NCBI RefSeq assembly: GCF_947499215.1
Contig: NZ_CANMNI010000004.1
Coordinates: forward strand, 1 to 64,000
Source: an uncultured Pontibacter sp.
Lineage (GTDB): Bacteria > Bacteroidota > Bacteroidia > Cytophagales > Hymenobacteraceae
Reading direction: 5' to 3'
Length of the DNA stretch: 64,000 nucleotides
A program made the translations under genes and the position numbers. The notes beneath the pieces were generated by a model. The model worked only from the letters and a program-made list of their open reading frames with translations, had not been told where the DNA came from and did not search any database. The first letter of the stretch is position 1. Every line of letters begins with the position of its first letter. Shown here one piece after another: positions 9,014 to 17,562 of the stretch.

Positions 9014-10588
9014 ATGAGCTTAGAAGTTAAAGTGCCTGCTGTAGGTGAGTCGATCACCGAGGTAACCATAGCCCAGTGGCTAAAAAAAGACGGCGACCGT
9101 GTGGAAATGGATGAGGTGATTGCTGAGCTGGAATCTGACAAAGCCACCTTTGAACTGCCCGCAGAAGCCGCAGGCATTTTACGCATCGTAGCGCAGGAAG
9201 GCGATACCATTGAGGTGGGTGCCACGATCTGCCGCATCGAGCAAAACGGCGAAGCAAGCAGCGCCCCTGCTGCCCCAGCCGCTAAACAAGAAACTGCCGC
9301 TCCGGCCGCAACTGCACAGGAGTCTGCTCCTGCCGCTGCACAAGGTTCTGGCGAAACAGTAGAAATGCGCGTACCAACAGTAGGCGAGTCTATCACGGAA
9401 GTAACGATTGCCAGCTGGCTGAAAAACGAAGGCGACCATGTAGAAATGGACGAGGTAATCGCCGAGCTGGAGTCTGACAAAGCAACTTTTGAGTTGCCAG
9501 CAGAGGCTGCTGGTACTTTACAGATCGTTGCCCAGCAAGGAGACACAGTAGAGATCGGTGGACTGCTTTGCCGCATCGTGGCAGGCGCGGGTGCAGGTTC
9601 CTCTAAACCAGCTGCCCAACCAAGTGCTCCAGCCGCGCAGCAGGCTTCACAACCAGCTGCCGCTGCTCCATCTGGCGCACAAACTTATGCTTCCGGAACG
9701 CCATCGCCAGCTGCCGGTAAAATTCTTTCTGAGAAAGGAATAGACCCAGCTAATGTGCAAGGTACAGGCCGTGACGGTCGCATCACGAAAGAAGACGCGA
9801 TGGGCGCTCAGAAGTCAGCTGCACAGCCAGCCGCCGCTCCGGCTGCTAAGCAAGAGTCTGCTGCTCCAGCGCCGGCCGCTTCTGGCGAGCGCAACCAGCG
9901 TCGTGAGAAAATGAGCTCACTGCGTAAGACAGTTGCCCGCCGTCTGGTGCAGGTGAAAAACGAAACGGCCATGCTGACTACCTTCAATGAGGTAGACATG
10001 AAGCCGATCATGGACATCCGTTCCAAATACAAAGAGCAGTTCAAGGAAAAGCACGAGGTAGGTCTTGGATTCATGTCCTTCTTCACGAAGGCTTGTACTG
10101 TAGCCCTGAAGGAGTGGCCGGCAGTAAACGCACAGATCGATGGCAACGACATGATCTTTAATGATTTTGTGGATGTTTCAATCGCCGTTTCTTCACCTAA
10201 AGGTCTGGTAGTGCCGGTTATCCGCAACGCGGAAAGCCTGACACTGGATGGCATCGAGAAAGAAGTAATTCGTCTGGCTAAGAAGGCGCGCGACGGAAAA
10301 CTTTCTATCGAGGAGATGACAGGGGGTACCTTCACTATCACCAACGGTGGTGTGTTCGGTTCTATGATGTCAACGCCAATCATCAATGCGCCGCAGTCTG
10401 CCATCCTAGGTATGCACAACATCGTGCAGCGCCCGGTTGCCGTGAACGGACAAGTTGAGATTCGCCCAATGATGTACCTGGCTCTTTCATATGACCACCG
10501 CATCATCGATGGCCGCGAGTCGGTTAGCTTCTTGGTGCGCGTGAAGGAGTTGCTCGAAGATCCGATGCGTCTATTGCTTGGCGTTTAA
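9014..10588 (+). CDS. sucB: 2-oxoglutarate dehydrogenase E2 (dihydrolipoyl succinyltransferase) with two lipoyl domains
   Basis: 524 residues, about 120 longer than E. coli SucB (405). Two nearly identical lipoyl domains (about 1-77 and 115-192), each with the ESDKA lipoylation site (Lys43 and Lys156), are joined by Ala/Pro-rich linkers. They are followed by an E3-binding domain ([20 protein letters not shown]...GRITKEDAM) and the catalytic acyltransferase domain ending in [15 protein letters not shown] with the active-site His and Asp. It moves the succinyl group from E1 to CoA and forms the core of the complex. The extra lipoyl domain looks like an internal duplication. It lies between sucA and lpdA on the same strand. 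Confidence 0.95.
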   Translation: MSLEVKVPAVGESITEVTIAQWLKKDGDRVEMDEVIAELESDKATFELPAEAAGILRIVAQEGDTIEVGATICRIEQNGEASSAPAAPAAKQETAAPAATAQESAPAAAQGSGETVEMRVPTVGESITEVTIASWLKNEGDHVEMDEVIAELESDKATFELPAEAAGTLQIVAQQGDTVEIGGLLCRIVAGAGAGSSKPAAQPSAPAAQQASQPAAAAPSGAQTYASGTPSPAAGKILSEKGIDPANVQGTGRDGRITKEDAMGAQKSAAQPAAAPAAKQESAAPAPAASGERNQRREKMSSLRKTVARRLVQVKNETAMLTTFNEVDMKPIMDIRSKYKEQFKEKHEVGLGFMSFFTKACTVALKEWPAVNAQIDGNDMIFNDFVDVSIAVSSPKGLVVPVIRNAESLTLDGIEKEVIRLAKKARDGKLSIEEMTGGTFTITNGGVFGSMMSTPIINAPQSAILGMHNIVQRPVAVNGQVEIRPMMYLALSYDHRIIDGRESVSFLVRVKELLEDPMRLLLGV

Positions 10589-10604
10589 TTTATTGAGATG
10601 ATAG

Positions 10605-10642
10605 AAGGAGGGGTAAGCGACAGAGTTTGCTCCTCCTTTTGA
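10605..10642 (+). terminator. Probable terminator after sucB
   Basis: AAGGAGG (10605-10611) pairs with CCTCCTT (10632-10638), extended inward by wobble pairs, and is followed by TTTT. It lies 17 bases after the sucB stop. The stem is moderate, so some read-through into lpdA is possible. Confidence 0.5.
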
Positions 10643-10660
10643 TTGCAATCATATTGGAAA

Positions 10661-10746
10661 TTGTCCCCTTGAGGGGACTGCAGGGGTTTTTGTCTGCTAG
10701 ACGTTAAACATCCCCCTACCCCCTTCAAAGGGGGACTTTCTCAAAG
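10661..10746. repeat. Intergenic imperfect inverted repeat, C/G-run type
   Basis: Left arm GTCCCCTTGAGGGGACTGC (10663 on) is an imperfect reverse complement of the right arm ending CCCTTCAAAGGGGGAC (about 10710-10736). A small inner palindrome, GTCTGCTAGAC, lies at 10692-10702 between the arms. The whole can fold into one long hairpin with shorter hairpins in each arm. Its place between genes and its modular symmetry suggest a dispersed REP- or MITE-like element. Confidence 0.6.
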
Positions 10747-10794
10747 AAATCAAATACAAACCGAGAGTATACCTCTTCCAAAGTATAGAAAGAA

Positions 10795-12198
10795 ATGAAA
10801 TACGACGTTACAGTAATCGGTTCTGGTCCTGGCGGGTATGTGGCAGCTATACGCTGTGCGCAGCTAGGCCTGAAAACCGCTATTATAGAGAAGTATAACG
10901 TACTGGGTGGTACTTGCCTGAACGTAGGCTGTATCCCATCGAAAGCGCTGCTCGATTCATCAGAGCACTACCACAATGCGGCGCACACCTTTAAGGAGCA
11001 CGGTATTGAGTTGAATGACCTGCAGGTGAACATCGAGCAGATGATCAACCGCAAGGCGGGCGTAGTGAAGTCGAACAACGACGGCATCGCTTTCCTGATG
11101 AAGAAGAATAAGATCGACACTTACTATGGTCTGGGCTCTTTTGTGAGCAAGAACAAGATCAAAGTAACAGGTGCTGACGGCAACGTGCAGGAGATCGAGA
11201 CGGACAAGACCATTATCGCGACGGGTTCTAAGCCAACTTCGCTGCCATTCCTGCCAATCGATAAAAAGCGCATCATCACCTCTACAGAGGCCTTGACGCT
11301 GACGGAGGTACCGAAGAAAATGGTTGTGATCGGTGGCGGTGTGATTGGTCTGGAGCTGGGCTCTGTATATGCCCGCCTAGGTACGAAGGTACAGGTGATT
11401 GAGTACATGGACGCTATCATCCCGACGATGGACCGTGCGTTGGGTAAAGAGTTGCAGCGTGTACTTAAGAAAACACTGGGCTTCGAATTCTTCTTCAACC
11501 ACAAAGTAACTGGCGCTACCAATGAAGGAGAGTCAGTGACCGTGACGGCTGAGAACCCTAAGGGCGAAACAGTGACATTCGACGGCGACTATGTGTTGGT
11601 ATCAGTTGGCCGTAAGCCATACACCGAAGGGCTTGGTCTGGAGAACGCAGGTATACAGATGGGCGAGCGCGGTATGATTGCCGTGAACGACCACTTAGAA
11701 ACCAACGTACCGGGTATCTACGCCATCGGTGACGTAGTGCGTGGCGCAATGCTGGCACACAAAGCCGAAGAAGAAGGCGTGTTTGTAGCCGAGACCATTG
11801 TTGGTCAGAAGCCGCACATTAACTACAACCTGATACCGGGTGTGGTGTATACTTGGCCGGAAGTAGCAGGCGTAGGCTTCACTGAAGAGCAACTGAAAGA
11901 GCAGGGCCGTGCTTACAAGACCGGTTCCTTCCCGTTCAAAGCGTCAGGCCGCGCGAAGGCGTCAATGGACACAGACGGTTTTGTGAAAGTACTGGCTGAT
12001 AAAGAAACCGACGAGATTCTGGGTATGCACATGATCGGCCCGCGTATTGCCGACCTGATTGCAGAGGCGGTAGTGGCGATGGAATTCCGGGCATCGGCGG
12101 AGGACATCTCCCGCATGAGCCATGCACACCCGACGTATACAGAAGCCATAAAAGAAGCTTGCTTGGCAGCGACTGAAAACCGCGCCCTGCATATCTAA
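10795..12198 (+). CDS. lpdA: Dihydrolipoyl dehydrogenase (E3)
   Basis: 467 residues, the usual length. FAD-dependent disulfide oxidoreductase that reoxidises the lipoyl arm of E2 and passes electrons to NAD+. Visible are the FAD-binding GSGPGGY (9-15), the redox pair Cys41/Cys46 in GGTCLNVGCIPSKA, the NAD-binding VVIGGGVIGLELGSVYARLG, the second FAD motif YAIGDVVRGAMLAHKAEEEG, and the C-terminal catalytic His in SHAHPTYTEA. Placed after sucA-sucB it completes the 2-oxoglutarate dehydrogenase complex, and it may also serve pyruvate dehydrogenase. A 206-base gap with a hairpin and a repeat separates it from sucB, so it may have its own promoter. Confidence 0.97.
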   Translation: MKYDVTVIGSGPGGYVAAIRCAQLGLKTAIIEKYNVLGGTCLNVGCIPSKALLDSSEHYHNAAHTFKEHGIELNDLQVNIEQMINRKAGVVKSNNDGIAFLMKKNKIDTYYGLGSFVSKNKIKVTGADGNVQEIETDKTIIATGSKPTSLPFLPIDKKRIITSTEALTLTEVPKKMVVIGGGVIGLELGSVYARLGTKVQVIEYMDAIIPTMDRALGKELQRVLKKTLGFEFFFNHKVTGATNEGESVTVTAENPKGETVTFDGDYVLVSVGRKPYTEGLGLENAGIQMGERGMIAVNDHLETNVPGIYAIGDVVRGAMLAHKAEEEGVFVAETIVGQKPHINYNLIPGVVYTWPEVAGVGFTEEQLKEQGRAYKTGSFPFKASGRAKASMDTDGFVKVLADKETDEILGMHMIGPRIADLIAEAVVAMEFRASAEDISRMSHAHPTYTEAIKEACLAATENRALHI

Positions 12199-12221
12199 CA
12201 TATCAGTTAGAAAACACAAGT

Positions 12222-12260
12222 AAAACAGCGCTACCTAATGAGGGTGGCGCTGTTTTGTTT
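12222..12260 (+). terminator. Terminator after lpdA
   Basis: About 14-bp stem (12222-12235 with 12243-12256, core AAAACAGCGC/GCGCTGTTTT, one G-T pair) with a short loop and a TTTTGTTTT tail. Confidence 0.9.
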
Positions 12261-12338
12261 TATGGCTATATAGGGATCAAAACTGTTTTAATGCTTTTGC
12301 GTTAGAGGTAAATATGAAAAATTAAATATGATACGGCT

Positions 12339-12548
12339 ATGAGACAGCAAGAAAACCTCCGCGGAAAGACACTCAGACTTCTATTGCTGTCCGGCATTTT
12401 CATTCCTTTCTTAGTGGCCAGCTTTACAAGCCAAACTGTGGGTGCCAACTTCCTAGAAATAGCCATGATTTTCAGTATGGTTTTTCTGTTTAGCTCCCTA
12501 GCTTATTGGATCATAGCACGGACTATCGTGCAGCTGCTGGAAGACTGA
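12339..12548 (+). CDS. Small two-helix membrane protein, unknown function
   Basis: 69 residues with two hydrophobic stretches (about 12-32 and 38-60) after a basic N-terminus (MRQQENLRGKTLRLL), consistent with a small inner-membrane hairpin. It follows the lpdA terminator and precedes the repeat protein gene. No family recognised. The ATG and codon use fit a real gene, but a protein this short has limited support. Confidence 0.6.
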   Translation: MRQQENLRGKTLRLLLLSGIFIPFLVASFTSQTVGANFLEIAMIFSMVFLFSSLAYWIIARTIVQLLED

Positions 12549-12714
12549 TCCACTTATTTTAGCTACTACATGTCTTAGCTGCAGCCAGTAATCTTGCCAG
12601 CGTGGTTCTTCGTGTCTTATCAAATAAATTTATGATGCAGGCAACCCTCTAATGGCAGGGTGCATCTATGGGGGTATAAGCTGATGTTCAACTCACTAAA
12701 TATACCTTGAAACC

Positions 12715-13503
12715 ATGAAAAAATCATTCCTATTTCTATTCCTGTTGGCGGTGCCTTTCTTGGTTCAGGCACAAACTCGTGTAAACGCTTCCGAAATCAT
12801 CGCGAAAATAAACAGAGGCGAGGCGGTGACTTATAAAGATGCCGAGATCGTGGGTGATCTGGATATGACGCAGCTACAGAACATGAAACTGGAGAAAGAA
12901 CCAGATAATAAGTATAGCACAAAGGAATTTATCAGTACCGTGACCGCTCCATTAACTTTTATAAACTGTACTTTTAAAGGCGACGTGCTGGCCTATTCCA
13001 ACCCAGAGAGCCAGAATATCAAATTGCTGAGCAATACCAGTAAGAACGAGGTATATAATACCAATTTCGAAAAGGCAGTGCGCTTCGAGAACTGTGTGTT
13101 TGAAGCTGCCAGTGCTTTCAAGTATTCTAAATTTAAAGAAGACGTGTCGTTTGCTGGCAGCCGTTTCCAGCACGAAGCTTTGTTCAAGTATAGCAAGTTC
13201 TCCAGATCAGCGGATTTCAGCCAAGTGCGGTTCGGTGATGAAGCCAATTTCAAATATGTCACTTTCCCACAAGCCGCTAGCTTTGAGAGTACCTCTTTCA
13301 GCAGAGAGGCGAACTTCAAATATGCGAAGTTCAGCAAAGACGCCAATTTCGCACGGGCAAACTTCAAGGGCTTGGCAAATTTCAAATACACGAAAGTGGC
13401 GAATAACATGAATCTGCAAAAAGCCGTGTTCGATGGAGATGATGATTTTAAGTATACGCAGGTGAGTGACCGCAAAGTCAGCCGGGCTGATTTGATGAAT
13501 TAA
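12715..13503 (+). CDS. Secreted pentapeptide-like repeat protein (22-residue coil)
   Basis: 262 residues. A signal peptide (MKKSFLFLFLLAVPFLVQAQ, cleavage after about residue 18-20) leads into a short N-terminal domain. From about residue 130 runs a regular repeat built on FKYxKF...F....F...AN, with Phe at alternating steps of 5 and 6 residues and a full period of 22 residues (66 bp), about five copies. This resembles pentapeptide-repeat right-handed beta-helices, in which the i residue (Phe or Leu) stacks inside, but strict pentapeptides would give multiples of 5. Likely an exported or periplasmic solenoid; partner unknown. It converges on the S41 peptidase gene and shares a bidirectional terminator with it. 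Confidence 0.8.
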   Translation: MKKSFLFLFLLAVPFLVQAQTRVNASEIIAKINRGEAVTYKDAEIVGDLDMTQLQNMKLEKEPDNKYSTKEFISTVTAPLTFINCTFKGDVLAYSNPESQNIKLLSNTSKNEVYNTNFEKAVRFENCVFEAASAFKYSKFKEDVSFAGSRFQHEALFKYSKFSRSADFSQVRFGDEANFKYVTFPQAASFESTSFSREANFKYAKFSKDANFARANFKGLANFKYTKVANNMNLQKAVFDGDDDFKYTQVSDRKVSRADLMN

Positions 13504-13525
13504 GATTGTTCATCGGATACCCTCG

Positions 13526-13564
13526 AAACAAGGGCGCCAGTTTAGGGATTGGTGCCCTTGTTTT
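13526..13564. terminator. Bidirectional terminator between convergent genes
   Basis: AAACAAGGGCGCCA (13526-13539) pairs with TGGTGCCCTTGTTT (13550-13563) with one wobble and is flanked by A and T runs. It serves the 12715 gene (plus) and the 13563-14558 gene (minus), whose stop codon lies at its edge. Confidence 0.88.
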
Positions 13565-14558
13565 ATTTTTTAGGCTTGTTGATGTGTTGGATGGCAGTGC
13601 TTATGTATAAGTAACTGTTGGTGGTAGCGCTCCGGGTAAGTTGTACTTCAACATCAGGCGCAATCTTCTCACCATATACTTTACCAGTCCTGTCTACCAT
13701 TTTGGAGGTTGTTAAATTTAGGTAAGCCCCGTCAGAAAGCTTATATAAGGTGTTACTAGTTGTGAGCCCATTTGTGCGGGTGCCAATCAGTTTTGTTTTT
13801 TGGCGGCCTATAAAAGCGGCAGCTACCATTTCGGCTGAGCTGGCGGTGTTACCACTTATAAGTATACTCATGGGTGCCTTTGTGTTTTTTCCAGCGTATG
13901 GAGCCGGAATCGTATATTCTTTCCCATGGATATCTCTAACCACCCCATTTTTATAAGCGCTGTATTCTACTTTATGATCAGGTGTCTGCCAGCCAAGAAG
14001 TTCACCTTCGCCTAGTAGCGGTGCCAAGCCTGCCAGCATTGGGTGCATGTTGCCGCCGTCATTATGACGCAAGTCTATTATCCAGCCTTTCGGGTGTTGC
14101 GCGTCCAATGCCCTGATGATTGCCTGTAAGGAGTCTGCATAAAGCAACTGCTCATCTGGATCAAATACCCCGAAGGCTGGTACAATGATGTAAGCGTATT
14201 TTCCATCAATCATGTTTCCGGAGGGCATGGGCATCTTTTGGCCTAAAGCTCTGTAACCCACCAAATGGGCCTCTACCAATTCTTTGCTGTAAAATTTGCT
14301 GTGCCCATCTTCTAGCTTTTGCGTTGCGCTGTAAATAACAGGGTAGGTATCTCTGATTGTCTTCGCTTTATTCGCCTCATCTAAAGTTTCGGTATAGAGC
14401 TTTTCCCAATTTATGCTGTGCTTGTTAATAGAGTTTTCTCTCATGATATCCAGTGCCTCCATTACATAACTCTGGATGGAATCGGGTAACGCTTGCGAGA
14501 AAACATGCTGCGTGGTGGCGATAATTAGGATCAAGAGAAGGGCGAGTGACTTTTTCAT
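13563..14558 (-). CDS. S41 family serine peptidase, exported
   Basis: 331 residues. A Sec signal peptide (MKKSLALLLILIIATTQHVFSQA) directs export. The catalytic region resembles tail-specific/C-terminal processing proteases: DGHSKFY, GWIIDLRHNDGGNMHPML, and the nucleophile stretch ISGNTASSAEMVAAAF, followed by GTRTNGLTT. No PDZ domain is apparent, and the protein is shorter than Prc or CtpA, as in the S41 subgroup common in Bacteroidetes. The substrate is unknown; digestion of periplasmic or external peptides is an inference. Divergent from the sensor kinase gene at 14792. Confidence 0.88.
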   Translation of the reverse strand: MKKSLALLLILIIATTQHVFSQALPDSIQSYVMEALDIMRENSINKHSINWEKLYTETLDEANKAKTIRDTYPVIYSATQKLEDGHSKFYSKELVEAHLVGYRALGQKMPMPSGNMIDGKYAYIIVPAFGVFDPDEQLLYADSLQAIIRALDAQHPKGWIIDLRHNDGGNMHPMLAGLAPLLGEGELLGWQTPDHKVEYSAYKNGVVRDIHGKEYTIPAPYAGKNTKAPMSILISGNTASSAEMVAAAFIGRQKTKLIGTRTNGLTTSNTLYKLSDGAYLNLTTSKMVDRTGKVYGEKIAPDVEVQLTRSATTNSYLYISTAIQHINKPKK

Positions 14559-14791
14559 GGATATAAATTTTTGTGCTTTAGGTCAGCGTGGTTGTTCGTT
14601 TAACTTGCACAAACATATGACAGGCCTTACAGTACAAGTGACTGTAATACACGAACAGCCCATTTCAATTGACGAACCGGAAATGCGGTGCGGTAGCGCT
14701 TTGCTACAGCTGAAAAACCTGTTGGTAAAGGAATTTTAGGGGTTAATGGATTTTGGTGGGTATATTCTCTTCTATTCTTCTATTTTTAGGG

Positions 14792-15895
14792 ATGAATAAG
14801 AAGAAAATCATTCTCTTTCACTGTCTGTTCTGGTTCTTCGATTTCTTCAAGGATACGATTTACGGTTTTCAGTATTACTACTTCTATGATGCACAGTATA
14901 CCTTGGCCTCGCTTTACAAAACCACGGCCATTGACTTTGTGCGCACGCTGCTGACCGCGGCGCTGTTTTATGCTAATGCTTTGGTGTTGGTACCGCGTTT
15001 TTTCGGCAAAGGCAGGTATGGAGTTTATGCAGTAAGTGTGCTGGCCTTGCTGGTCGCCTTCACACCGGCGCACTATCTGCTGGAGGTTATCCTTTTAAAG
15101 TATTTTAACTGGGCTACCTACGGACGTGAAATCACCATGATCTGGATTTTTCAGAGTGTGCTGCGTGCTAGTGTGATGTACCTGATGCTAGGTATAGCGT
15201 ATGGCTATGTGGTCAGTTATTTCAAAACGCAGGAAGAGAAAAAAGAACTGGAAAAGGCGAAGTTGGCTACCGAGTTAGCCTTCCTAAAGTCGCAGATCAA
15301 CCCGCACTTCTTATTCAACACGATCAACGACATTTACGCACTCACTTACCAGAAATCCGATCTGGCACCTGATGCGCTACTGAAGCTATCGGGGTTATTG
15401 CGGTATATGCTCCGCGAAAGTGAACAGGAACAGGTTTTACTGACCAAAGAAGCCGACTATTTGCAGGATGTCGTTGAGCTTCAAAAGATAGGCTTGAAAG
15501 GAAACGCTTATATCGCGTATAGCTGCGAAGGAATTTCAGCGCACCAACACATTGCGCCACTCCTGCTGATTTCTTTTGTAGAGAATGCCTTTAAGCACGG
15601 CGTCTGCACTGACCCGGCACATCCTATTATTATCAGTCTGGTCGTGGAGGAGGAAACCTTGCTGTTCTCGGTTTTCAACAGAAAAAACAGGGATCAGAAA
15701 GACCGCACTGGCGGTATCGGACTGACCAATGTGCGTCGCCGTCTGGAGTTGCTATACCCTGACAGGCACAAATTGGAGATTGTGGAAGACGACTATACCT
15801 ATACCGTGGATCTGACGCTGCAGTTGAATAACACAACCTTCGCTGTCGAAGCTAGATCATCAAAAGGCGAAGCTATACCTGCCGAAATTTATTAA
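14792..15895 (+). CDS. LytS/YehU-type sensor histidine kinase
   Basis: 367 residues from the ATG at 14792; an upstream in-frame TTG at 14753 would add 13 residues and is less likely. Four hydrophobic segments in the first ~150 residues form a membrane sensor, a coiled-coil linker (QEEKKELEKAKLATELAFLKSQ) follows, then the His_kinase domain with the phosphorylated His in QINPHFLFNTINDIYAL and an ATPase domain with ENAFKHGV (N box) and GGIGLTNVRRRLELLYP (G box). It should phosphorylate the LytTR regulator encoded 16 bases downstream. The signal is unknown. The export operon at 17.5 kb is a possible target by position only. Confidence 0.93.
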   Translation: MNKKKIILFHCLFWFFDFFKDTIYGFQYYYFYDAQYTLASLYKTTAIDFVRTLLTAALFYANALVLVPRFFGKGRYGVYAVSVLALLVAFTPAHYLLEVILLKYFNWATYGREITMIWIFQSVLRASVMYLMLGIAYGYVVSYFKTQEEKKELEKAKLATELAFLKSQINPHFLFNTINDIYALTYQKSDLAPDALLKLSGLLRYMLRESEQEQVLLTKEADYLQDVVELQKIGLKGNAYIAYSCEGISAHQHIAPLLLISFVENAFKHGVCTDPAHPIIISLVVEEETLLFSVFNRKNRDQKDRTGGIGLTNVRRRLELLYPDRHKLEIVEDDYTYTVDLTLQLNNTTFAVEARSSKGEAIPAEIY

Positions 15896-15911
15896 ACTGA
15901 GAAGCCCCAAC

Positions 15912-16664
15912 ATGAAAACAATACGCTGCCTTGTAGTAGACGACAAGCCCTTAGCGCTGGACATACTGACCGATTATATCAATAAAATAGATTTTTTGGA
16001 ATTTGTTGGTAGTACTACCAGTGCTTTGGAGGCGCTTAAAATAGTGGAGCGAGAGCAAATTGACTTGCTCTTTCTGGACATCCAAATGCCCGAGCTGACA
16101 GGTATACAGGTGATGAAAATTCTGGGAGACAAGTGCCGCGTGATCCTGACCACTGCCTATACTGAGTATGCGCTTGAAGGCTATGAGCATAATGTGGTCG
16201 ATTACCTACTTAAGCCGATTGCTTTCGACCGTTTCTACAAAGCCGCCCAAAAAGCCCGTCAACAGTTTGAAGCTACACACGCTCAGGTTACGGGTCCGGT
16301 TATACCACCACCTGAAGAAAAACCAGTCGGGAAAGCTACCCGCGATATCATCTTCGTGAAAACGGAATACAAGATTGTGAAGGTGAGGCTCGATGATATT
16401 CTATATGTGGAGGGTTTGCAGAACTACGTGTCTATCTATACCCATTCCGAGCGGATTCTCTCCCTTCGCAATATCAAGAAGATGCAGGAGCAACTGCCTG
16501 AAAGTCAGTTTGTGAGGGTGCACAAGTCTTACATCGTTTCACTTGACAAAATCGACTCTATTGAGCGGAGCCGGATCTTTATTGGGGATGCTGTTATACC
16601 TGTTGGAGATACTTACAAAGAAAATTTCTTGACGTTGATAGAGCATATGAATTCCAACAACTAG
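15912..16664 (+). CDS. LytTR family response regulator
   Basis: 250 residues. The receiver domain (1-120) shows the acidic pair D10/D11, phosphoacceptor Asp56 in LLFLDIQMP, T80/T81 and K101 in DYLLKPIAF. The C-terminal LytTR DNA-binding domain (about 145-245) has FVKTEYKIVKVRLDDILYVEG, QNYVSIYTHSERILSLRN and FVRVHKSYIVSLDKI. Pairs with the kinase just upstream (16-base gap, same transcript). LytTR regulators bind direct repeats upstream of targets; no such pair was identified by eye. Confidence 0.95.
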   Translation: MKTIRCLVVDDKPLALDILTDYINKIDFLEFVGSTTSALEALKIVEREQIDLLFLDIQMPELTGIQVMKILGDKCRVILTTAYTEYALEGYEHNVVDYLLKPIAFDRFYKAAQKARQQFEATHAQVTGPVIPPPEEKPVGKATRDIIFVKTEYKIVKVRLDDILYVEGLQNYVSIYTHSERILSLRNIKKMQEQLPESQFVRVHKSYIVSLDKIDSIERSRIFIGDAVIPVGDTYKENFLTLIEHMNSNN

Positions 16665-16691
16665 AGCAGGTTTTATCTGTTTCGTCTATCT

Positions 16692-17255
16692 CTAAAGACC
16701 GCTCAAAGAGTGTATCAATTTCGCCAACGGACTCTCTTGTAGATATACAGGTACAGGAGCTAGCCCAAGCCACTCAGTCCGCACTTGGTTAACCAACGCC
16801 AAACCCATTGGCTGGTTATACCTTAGGGCAGCCATGTGTACCGCCACTGCTGTTTTGAGTGTGTTGGCTTTAACCCTGATTGTATGCTCGCTATACCTTG
16901 CCGGGTGCAGATGCACGTGCCTTCCTTCAACTACGCCCCATCGCAAAACCCACTTACTACCGTCGGACAACGTGATTACCCTATACCTTGCTTCGCTGTC
17001 GGATAGGTAGATTTGGTAAGCCTCTGGAGAGAGGGTATGAAGCGCTTGCAGGTATAGGATGGTCTCGCGGGCAATTTGTTGGGCTGATAAGTTGCCAAGG
17101 TATAGGTCAAGCTGCGAACTGCCGATTGTCTTCAGCTGTGCTTTCAGATAGGAATCCTCTGCGTCTACATTCGTTTCTATGAACTCCCGGATATAGCCCA
17201 AGTGATGTTTGAGCGGATGAAAGAGGATAGGCTGGGGGAGAACCGAATATCGCAT
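16692..17255 (-). CDS. Conserved-looking hypothetical protein
   Basis: 187 residues, ATG start, soluble, no signal peptide or membrane segment. A basic, His-containing central part (WGVVEGRHVHLHPARYSEHTIRVKANTLKTAVAV) and a Leu-rich N-terminal half (QARETILYLQALHTLSPEAYQIYLSD is the most helical region) are seen, but no domain is recognised. The gene converges on the LytTR regulator gene with a 27-base gap and diverges from the export operon. It holds five copies of the AGGTATA motif, an unusually high number for its size. Confidence 0.72.
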   Translation of the reverse strand: MRYSVLPQPILFHPLKHHLGYIREFIETNVDAEDSYLKAQLKTIGSSQLDLYLGNLSAQQIARETILYLQALHTLSPEAYQIYLSDSEARYRVITLSDGSKWVLRWGVVEGRHVHLHPARYSEHTIRVKANTLKTAVAVHMAALRYNQPMGLALVNQVRTEWLGLAPVPVYLQESPLAKLIHSLSGL

Positions 17256-17562
17256 AGCTTTTCTACGCAGGTAAGGTATAGCAAGTAATTATTTACCCGA
17301 GCGCAGGCAACCTTTGGCCTGCCTTTTCCATCTTTATCATGAGCACGGCAAAATAGTCGTGTATTGAGTTTCGTTTTAACTTAAATAAGGTGTTCCCGGT
17401 CAGAGTTTATCTTTTCTGCAGGCTTGTTTTGATAGACAAACTATACCTGTCAATCGATATAATAATACTGTAGGTATAAGTTTTAGAAAACTTAGCACTA
17501 TATAGCGCACCTTGTTTAGCAAATACTTGTAATTTATTTGCCATCACTTTTGTCTGCCGCCT
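17256..17562. promoter_or_regulatory. Divergent intergenic region with two stem-loops
   Basis: 307 bases between two divergent genes, so it must hold both promoters. A 6-bp GCAGGC/GCCTGC hairpin lies at 17303-17322. TATACCT (17442-17448) and AGGTATA (17472-17478) form an inverted pair with a 23-base loop. CACTTTTG at 17545-17552, just before the ATG at 17563, differs from the -7 consensus by one base, but it is very close to the start and no good -33 was found. A further AGGTATA lies near 17274. Confidence 0.45.

Noticed and set aside
14753..14791. TTG start for the sensor kinase
   Set aside because: It adds a hydrophobic stretch without a charge before it; the ATG at 14792 gives a normal start.
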